Positions 57,226 to 64,000 of a stretch of 64,000 nucleotides of DNA are shown here, in pieces. Where the stretch lies: assembly GCA_015680685.1 (NCBI GenBank), contig MNCI01009298.1, positions 40,358-104,357 on the forward strand, in the 5' to 3' direction. Positions within the stretch are counted from its first letter, which is position 1. Every line of letters starts with the position of its first letter. Below the pieces are notes generated by a model that had not been told where the DNA came from, made no database searches, and saw only the letters and a list, made by a program, of their open reading frames with translations. The position numbers and the translations under genes are program-made. The stretch comes from Gnetum montanum. Taxonomy: Eukaryota > Streptophyta > Gnetopsida > Gnetales > Gnetaceae.

Positions 57226-59109
57226 TCATGGATGTAAGGCATACACCCTAGATTCTTGCAAGTGTGAAAAAATTGGATAACATACCTTGGGATGTTCATA
57301 TTTATAGATGTCACACCCACCATCATCATATAATTTGCTATCCACAATCATCTCTATCATATTTATATTACCCTTATCCTTGGATATGGCATGCTCAACT
57401 TCCTTACATCTTCGATGCTCACACTCATCACTTTGCTTCTTAGAATCTTTAGAAATTTTTAATATAGCTTGAAACTTATTGTCTATGGAGTCCCATAATT
57501 GGTAAACCTGATATGTATTTTTGGATTGCAATTTTTGGAGTGGCAAGGCTTTTTGATTAGCCACCTCATCTCTAGTTAACTCATCCTCACTATCACAAAA
57601 TTGAACCCCTCTTTTGCGGATAAAAGGATCCTTGTTGTATTCCTTTGCACTTTCTCACTTTCTCAATTCTTCCTTCTCCCTAGTTACCTACTTAATTAAC
57701 TTTTAGATTCAATGGATGCTTAACTCTATCAATCTCCCTTGGGCATAGATGCCAAGGGTTTTTCTTGTTTCAGACTGCAACCTGTCTATGATATGGCAAA
57801 ATTGATCAAGCTGAGAGTATCCATTGTTGGGACACTCATGTAATAGAGAGTAGTATTTGCCAATAGCAGCATCCAAGGGCTCATGGTTTCCTTGTATTCA
57901 CCCTTGGATCTACTTCCTTAGATTTGACACTAGGGAGTACATTTGATATTTGTCATTAAACAATTATAACATTGTACTCCACCACCTGATTGATTTCGAC
58001 TCCAAGAACCGATACTAGTTTTCTTCTCCCTTAATGAGTGTCCTTGGAAATAATTTCAACTTTTGCCAGTTATTCTTAATATTTTACAAGGCACATGCAT
58101 CCTGGAAGGCTTGGAGATGATTTTGCAAATCAGCATCATGGCCTCCTTGAAATCAAGGGATGTTGTTCATGTTCATCCTCTTTATTTTTCAATCCTTTAA
58201 GTGTGTTGTTGAAATCCTCATAGCCTCTATAATGTTTAACATGCTCCAAGTGGTAGGTAGAGGTTCATCAAGGCCATGATGATGGTGCCTATGATGTACT
58301 CTACTAATCCTTCTTTCATGGTGGTGGGTCTCTCTAGATTGCCCAAGCCTTTGATCACAACTATCCCGATAATCCCTTTTGTTATTTTGGTCATGTTAGT
58401 CACCTCCATCATGGTCATGCCCTTTGTGGCCATGATCTAAGCCAGATGAAGAAGAAGATAATGATGAAGGGGAAGAGGAAGGAGAACTTACATTATGTTG
58501 ATGCCTACCACCCTTTCTTTGATGATCACAACCACGATTGTAACTGTGACCTTCATTTGCCTCCTTATCATGACTTGCTCCTCCAGATCCATTTTTTTCA
58601 TTGAATCCATTCTCACTAGATCCTGGATTATAAATTTTGTATTGCATGTTCTATTTGAGGGCCCCTTGACCAAAGTTGAAGAGAGGAGTATCACCAAAGG
58701 AAAAGCCCCTAGAGAAGTGTTTGCCTCCATCCAATGGACCAAGTGGAGGTGGAAAAGTGTTTGATCCCTTGCCCTTTACAAGCTCATGTTTGTGCTCTAG
58801 CTGATGATCCCTTAACCTTTGTGCTTCAATGGGATGATAATCCCTTGAATTAGGATCTCACATCTCATACTCCCCATGAAGATGTTGAAGTCCATGTTGT
58901 GCAAGCATTAGTTGGAGCATAGTTGGAATAGATCAATTTGGTGGAAAAATAATGTTGCCTTCCATGTCATGCCACCACAACATTTCATCTTGATGTAAGA
59001 TGAAGATGAAGTCTAGTACATACTCGTTTGAATGAACATATACCACTCGATATTATTGAGGCACTTAGTCTTCCCTGGGTGGAGATAGACTCTTGTAAGA
59101 AGAAGACAT
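57226..59109 (-). pseudogene. RE-F gag
   Basis: The minus-strand ATG at 59109 (MSSSYKSLSPPRED) opens the frame. The conserved N-terminal text is VLDFIFILHQDEMLWW-DMEGNI-FPPN. A Ser/Gly/His-rich linker follows (58396-58647, with PSSSPSSLSSSSSG), then a capsid part with LDEPLPTTW and FQGGHDADLQNHLQAFQDACAL (about 58090-58260). Near the end a zinc-knuckle-like CDIYKYEHPKVC (57280-57320) has lost its second Cys. Frameshifts and stops are frequent. The N-terminal text is shared with RE-G, which helps place the start. Confidence 0.75.
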
Positions 59110-59258
59110 TTTATGTTAATGAATCTATATGCAGTGTGTGGTCAAGATTTAATTTAAATATAATAATAAATTTTTTTTTGTAAGATTTGACTCTCAGGTT
59201 TTGAACAATGAGGTTACTAAGTTTCACTAATTTTAGATAGTGGACATAGAACTAAAGT

Positions 59259-59276
59259 CCCTGGCAACAATGCCAA
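59259..59276 (-). other. Primer-binding site of RE-F (tRNA-Asp type)
   Basis: Minus-strand TGGCATTGTTGCCAGGGA adjoins the 5' LTR. It differs from the Athila-type TGGCGCCGTTGCCGGGGA at four positions, each a C-to-T or G-to-A change. It is the clearest primer-binding site in the window. Confidence 0.8.
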
Positions 59277-60135
59277 TGATGAGTGGAAAGGTACCCCCTA
59301 TGCCCAACCATATGAATCACAAGCATTCATGTGCAATCTGGTCAAATTTCACAAACTTTAATTACCAAGTATGCTAGAGCTAAATAGTGAATTCATGTTG
59401 TCTATTCATTGTCTTCCCAATCCCACTTGTGAAATGCAAGTGTATGGTTAAGTGTGACTAAGGCATAATATTTTTATCATTTTATGTTTTATTGATTTGA
59501 TCATCTAAAACAAGAATAAAAGTAAGAGTAATTAAGAGCTAAGTAAACTATTATCTAATCTAGCCTAACATAAGTAACCATCCCCACTTCTCAGACACAT
59601 CCTGAACTTCATGTAGACACTACTAGGTTGTCAAACACTAAGCGTTTCTGAACTACCAAGTGTCACATGTATGTTCAAAGGGGTCATGCTTGTGTATTCT
59701 AATTAGTTGCTTAATTAACCAAAATTAATTACTGAATGAATAACATTAATGTAAATTGCATGAAATCATGATATGTAAATGCATAAAGAAAAAAAGTCTC
59801 AAGTGCTACAATGATGAATCAAAGAGCTCATCTTTATTGCCAACACAATGGTGTGTTCAAGTATATCAATGCTTGAATAAAGATCCAATCACACTTAGAC
59901 CTCCTGCTGTGAGCACCTAGAAAATATTCTAACTCTCAAAAGAATTTCGCTACTTAACTTCCAAAAACTACTCTCGAACTATGTGTCCAAGGGATATATT
60001 TATAGGCCTAGGAGTATCCTTATAATATTGCATGCTTTATTTTGCATCTTGGGCCGTGATATCACATACTGGATATTGTGTACTCAATATTGCGGTCACT
60101 CTGATATCGAAGCTTATGAAAAACATGATTCATCA
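59277..60135 (-). repeat. 5' LTR of RE-F
   Basis: The plus strand runs from TGATGAGTGGAAAGGTACCCC to ATGATTCATCA (859 bp). TATA on minus is at 59997-60004. U3 words (GGGCCGTGATATCACATAC, GGATATTGTG, CTGATATCG) match the other LTR. The two LTRs are clearly a pair with many transitions between them. Confidence 0.9.
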
Positions 60136-60140
60136 ACTAC
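60136..60140. repeat. Target-site duplication of RE-F, right copy (ACTAC)
   Basis: Pairs with GCTAC at 51306-51310 with one transition. Confidence 0.75.
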
Positions 60141-61931
60141 CAAGATGCTTAATTTGACATCACCGTTAGATTCAGAAGATTGAAAAATATTAGAAACAAC
60201 TATTCATATGTTAGAAATGAACATTTTGTTTCAAGTACAATTTAAATGATGAGATTAAAAACTAATTTTTAGATTTTTGTAAGATAGATCCAACCTTTTC
60301 ATTATGTCTAAGAGGTTGTAATTTACTAGAAATTACTTTTTGTTCACCAGAAAAGACTTTTAGGCTCAAAAGTTATGGGCTTTTGAATTTTGATATTTGG
60401 ACACAAATTTTGAGACTTCTTGACAACTTCCTGAGAGGTTACCTATCCTAACAGTACTCTAGGATGAGTGTGCTTAATAACATAATTTTTATTTCATCAC
60501 CTACTAAACCATCCCTTTGTTTGGTTTGGTCAAATTTGACCTAGATAGGATATCTAACTTTTAAATTTTAGGATTTTAAATTTATAATAATTTTTTTATT
60601 GATTAATGAAATTTTTTCCATCATTTATTAGGCTTTTTCCAATAAGTTTTTGGACTATTTTCTAGCAATTTTCAAACATTTTTCTAACATTGGTTAGTAG
60701 GGACTTGCAGTTCTTTTAGCTATAGTTACTAAGAACCTATTATGCCCATGATGTTTGGGGATACCATGGATCCTACGAAAGATGCTAGCATAAGCAATAG
60801 TAGTGATTAATAGTGGAGAGAGTAAGGCAATAAGGATTTATCACAAAGTGAGTAAGGTTATAGTAGTTGTTAGTGGTAGAGGATGGTTCACTTTGATGGC
60901 TAGCAAAAAAAGAATTTAGAGTTTGGTTTGATTGACAAAAGGTCTTCGATTCAATTCTTACCTTGAATTTTTAATATTTAATTTGAAATTCAATTTTATA
61001 AAAATTTTTAGATTTTAATTTAATTAAAACCCATTTTGAGGAAATTTATTCCCTAATATCTCTCAAACTATAAGTCCAATCAAGGAAAAAATTAGTATCA
61101 CTAGAATCATCTTGACAAGTACTATATATTAGATATAGTTTTAAAGTAAAACTACTAAGCTGGCCTTTCATGATTTTGAAAAGTTAACATAATCAATTTT
61201 GTTAAATTAAGATTAATAAATTAATGTACAGTAACATGTGACTTTTAAGTGATTTAAGTTTAATTATAAATGATAAACTAACTATAGGACAAAACTTTAA
61301 TACATATACTTCATAATTTTGTAGGTATAATGTAGGCCCATGCTTCAACATCTTGCTTTTAACTTAATGAGGTACTATGGGGTATTTGTAGGGTAGAACA
61401 TTGTAACATTAATCACTAAGGATTGGTTCCCTCTAAATCTCTTGGTATTAACCCTTACTAGTTAAATATAGATGAGGAAATATTATGCTTAACTTGGCTT
61501 CTCTAAATTTAATAATGTTTGTGTTCTAAATAAGTGTATATAATATTAGGTTTTTGGGATTCTAGTATTTAGCAAGATAATATTTATAGTGAGAGAATAT
61601 CTTTAAAATCTTGACTATGGCTTACTAGCCTCATGGTAAAGATATAAGGATAAAGTTAGTCAACTAAAGAGAAACCTACATTAATAAGAAATCAATAAGA
61701 GTTACCTAGATTAATGTTGTCCTTGTCTTACTAGTGTCTTCTATTGTTAATGTATCTTATTGTGTATAATCTAATCTCCTTTAACTTTGGTTTTGGGTTT
61801 CCATGGAAGTTGTTTGGAAGAAATCTTCTTAGTTATATGATTCTTCTTACACATCATGTACATTTGGTAATAGTTTGTGATTCTTGCTAGATTGTGGCTC
61901 ATGATTTATCATTAGATTTTAGTTAGCCCTT
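60141..61931. other. AT-rich interval between RE-F and RE-G
   Basis: 1.8 kb with no coding frame above 66 codons and no repeat that I recognise. It is probably old, unidentified transposon or unique intergenic DNA. Confidence 0.45.
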
Positions 61932-62886
61932 TAATGAGCATCAAAGTGTTGCATCGATGGGCCCCTATTGACATGGCCTCATCAACGGGCCTCCATCGAT
62001 GGGGCCCCATTTATGTGGTGTTGCCCCATTGATGGATCCATGTTGACATAGCATTTGCTACGTCTACAGGGCCTTGTCAACATTGTCCTATAGAAAAAGC
62101 TATAAATACAAGCTCATAGCCATGTTTATGAGATTTCAATTCATAGTAGTAGCCAAACTCTTGTAGTTTTTACATTTGAAAATTAGAATATTTTCTTAAG
62201 TGGCCGTAGCAGAAGTCATCGAGTGTATGGATCTTTATTTGAGCATTGTTCTACCTAAGCACAATAGTGTGTGCAGAAATAAACATGAGCTTCTTGATAA
62301 ACCTTGCAACATTCTAGATAGTTTAAATGTTTTACTCGTATTTAATGTTTTTAGTTATTTATTCAATGTTTCCCAATAATTAAGCTAATTAAGTGATTAA
62401 TTAAGATAAGCTGAATAGATTAAATACATAAGTATGATCGCTTTGAGCATAAGCACATATTCTCTTGGTAATCCTAGCAGTGTTATTGCTTGGTGTGCCC
62501 AGTAGCAAAGCACTTGGTAACTCAGTAGTGGATACATGGGTTCAGGATGTGTACGAAAAGTGGCACTAGTTGTATATGTTAAGATTAGTTAGAAATTAGT
62601 TGATTAGTTAAATTAAATTAGTTCTCAATTTACTTCATCTGTCTCTTTAAGCACCAACGAATATAAAACATAAAACAATAAAAATCATATGCCTCTATTA
62701 CACTTAACCATACCATTATGCATCACAAGTGTAATTTGGAAGACAACAAATGACCATTAGGGAAAGGTTGACTTCCTAAAGGACTAGTGTACCAGAGAAT
62801 AGAGAGTCCAAAGAATTCAACTAGATCATGCATGAGCACTTTGTGACTTGTATGTTTGGACATAGGGGTACCTTGATTGCTCATCA
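61932..62886 (+). repeat. 5' LTR of RE-G
   Basis: 955 bp, TAATGAGCATCAAAG to TGCTCATCA. U3 holds ATCGATGGGCCCC, CATCGATGGGGCCCC and CCATTGATGG words, the ATAGCATTTGCTAC hairpin (62049-62062) and TATAAATA at 62101-62108. Confidence 0.9.
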
Positions 62887-62887
62887 T

Positions 62888-62905
62888 TAATGCTATTTTT
62901 GAACA
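62888..62905 (+). other. Primer-binding site of RE-G, heavily decayed
   Basis: TAATGCTATTTTTGAACA follows the LTR at the same spacing as in RE-C and aligns with TGGTGCCATTTCTAGGGA through mostly transitions. Confidence 0.5.
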
Positions 62906-63063
62906 CTTTTTTTGTTGAAACATGTGCTACCTAGGATTAGTGAATATTGTTAATATCATTGGATGAACCCAAAGATTGACATCATTCTTAGTTATATAAT
63001 TACAAAAGCACACTAGTTATTTTATTTGTTGCAAAATATCTTCTTCGTCTCATAGGTGTGACA

Positions 63064-64000
63064 ATGTCAAACCACTTGTCTGACAAGAGTGCAAGGTGGT
63101 GTATACTAATCTAGATGAGTATATACTTGACTTCACCTTCATCCTACATCAGGATGAGCAACTATGATGGTGTGACATCAAGGGCAACATTGTAATGCCA
63201 CCCAATCAATCTGTGCCTATGATGCTACTTCAAACTTTAAAGAAATTAGGCATCCAAAACATTCAAAATAAATATGTTATACATGACTTCGACTATCAAG
63301 ACTATTGTCCCATTGAAACACAATGTAGGTGAGATTGAAAACAAGAGAAGCACCATGAGGCTATGAGGGGGAAATGGTTCACTAATTCCTTATTTCTACT
63401 AAACAAGGATGGTAATGAGGATCCTTCCTATAAGGGCTCTCAACATGAAAATTCTCCATCCCTTGTTATTGTTGATGGGGCTATGACACTGAATCTACAG
63501 TCCACAATTAACAATCTAGGTTCAGGAAAAGATGGTAGTTAAGGAAAGGGATTAGGGAAGCATCGAGATGATAAGAAAAATGATGAACATGGTTATGATA
63601 ACTAAAGGAGAATTGGTATACACCATGGTGGTGATAGTCCTCCTCATTCTTCACCCCCTTCATCTGCATCCTCTTCTTCTGGCTCTAAAAGATGTTGTAG
63701 AAAGAAAAACTGTGATGGAGCTGACCAACAAGACCACAATGGACAAAGGGGTAACAGAGGACATTATTAGTGATAATGAAATATTGATGATGATGAACCT
63801 TTGTTGGAAACTCAAATCATAATTAACATTGAAGAGGAAGTTAAGATTCTAACTAGGCATGTGAAAGATAGTCGAACCAAGTGCTTATACATTAACAATA
63901 TCCTAAGATTTGAGGGGGATATAACTCTAATCTGCAAAGCCATCTACAAGCCTTTCATGATGCATGCACCTTACAAAACATTGAAAATGATTGGTACAAA
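63064..64000 (+). pseudogene. RE-G gag, partial at window end
   Basis: A long frame from about 63096 reads YILDFTFILHQDEQL-WCDIKGNIVMPPNQSVPMML. It aligns with RE-F VLDFIFILHQDEMLWW-DMEGNI-FPPN, and later PPHSSPPSSASSSSGS, then DDDEPLLETQ and NNILRFEGD (RE-F LDEPLPTTW and FQGGHD). Single stops occur about every hundred codons, plus a run of four consecutive stops at 63768-63779. The ATG at 63064 is out of frame with the conserved part, so an indel follows it or the start lies elsewhere. Frameshifts are otherwise absent in view. Confidence 0.75.

Larger units (their letters stand above)
51311..60135 (-). mobile_element. RE-F: LTR retrotransposon with both LTRs, lacking RT, RNase H and ORF3
   Basis: 8,825 bp bounded by LTRs of 870 and 859 bp and a near-perfect 5-bp duplication. 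High to low: 5' LTR, PBS, gag, protease, RT linker, integrase, spacer, short ORF3-region remnant and 3' LTR. Compared with RE-D, about 1.3 kb with RT and RNase H is missing at a junction near 55625. Nearly all of ORF3 with its promoter is missing near 52525. The element could not copy itself alone. U3 is of the GATATC type. Confidence 0.9.
61932..64000 (+). mobile_element. RE-G: 5' end of an RE-family element, running off the window
   Basis: A complete LTR is followed by a decayed primer-binding site and gag, so this is the 5' end of a plus-strand copy whose pol and ORF3 lie beyond the window. U3 belongs to the ATTGATGGGGCC group with RE-E. Confidence 0.85.

Noticed and set aside
58396-58764. 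Three overlapping Ser- or Met-rich ORFs
   Set aside because: They are different frames of the low-complexity linker in RE-F gag.
1-64000. Any functional protein-coding gene or rRNA/tRNA gene
   Set aside because: All recognisable coding sequences carry stops or frameshifts or are truncated, and no RNA gene signature was recognised by eye; a tRNA or covariance-model scan would be needed to exclude small RNAs.

Overview
The window looks like intergenic DNA from a seed plant with a very large genome. A gymnosperm is my guess, not shown by the sequence. It is AT-rich, has no intact gene, and is filled with old, nested retrotransposons and two decayed host-gene copies. No long ORF is intact; most reading frames are broken by C-to-T type nonsense changes and indels.

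The dominant family is a Ty3/gypsy LTR retrotransposon of Athila/Tat type. Its LTRs are about 0.8-0.95 kb with inverted termini TGATGAG...CTCATCA, its primer-binding site fits tRNA-Asp, and its pol order is protease, RT, RNase H, integrase. Copies are named here RE-A (1-2405, +), RE-B (9735-27901, -), RE-C (11231-19860, +, inserted inside RE-B), RE-D (32234-43380, -), RE-E (48966-50129, +), RE-F (51311-60135, -) and RE-G (61932 to window end, +). There is also a lone LTR at 31372-32233. RE-C and RE-F are bounded by LTR pairs and 5-bp target duplications. Other elements are an L1-type LINE (about 2406-7660, +) carrying a solo LTR (4262-4835), a Ty1/copia RT-RNase H fragment (8843-9720, -), the 3' end of a different Ty3/gypsy element RE-X (47539-48965, -) and a possible second non-LTR fragment (about 44340-45010, -).

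The unusual feature is a third ORF (ORF3) between pol and the 3' LTR. It starts MAPK/R-, contains a domain resembling the 'putative plant transposon protein' domain, then a long coiled coil, and ends in a conserved tail. It has its own promoter-like block: motif repeats, a TATA box, then a 5'-leader intron ending directly at the ATG. The motif repeats in front of ORF3 match the ones in the same element's own LTR U3. GATATC-type palindromes occur in RE-A and RE-C, and ATTGATGGG(G)CC-type words in RE-B and RE-D. RE-C keeps gag and ORF3 but has no pol. RE-F keeps gag, protease and integrase but has lost RT, RNase H and ORF3. They look like complementary non-autonomous derivatives.

Host traces are an O-methyltransferase pseudogene (27902-28036 and 29222-29518, +), fused to the broken end of RE-B and carrying a 10-bp frameshifting duplication, and a CCR4-like endonuclease/exonuclease/phosphatase-family pseudogene (about 50138-50775, -). 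The remaining stretches (7661-8842, 28037-29221, 29519-31371, 43381-47538, 50871-51305, 60141-61931) are AT-rich DNA with little recognisable content.
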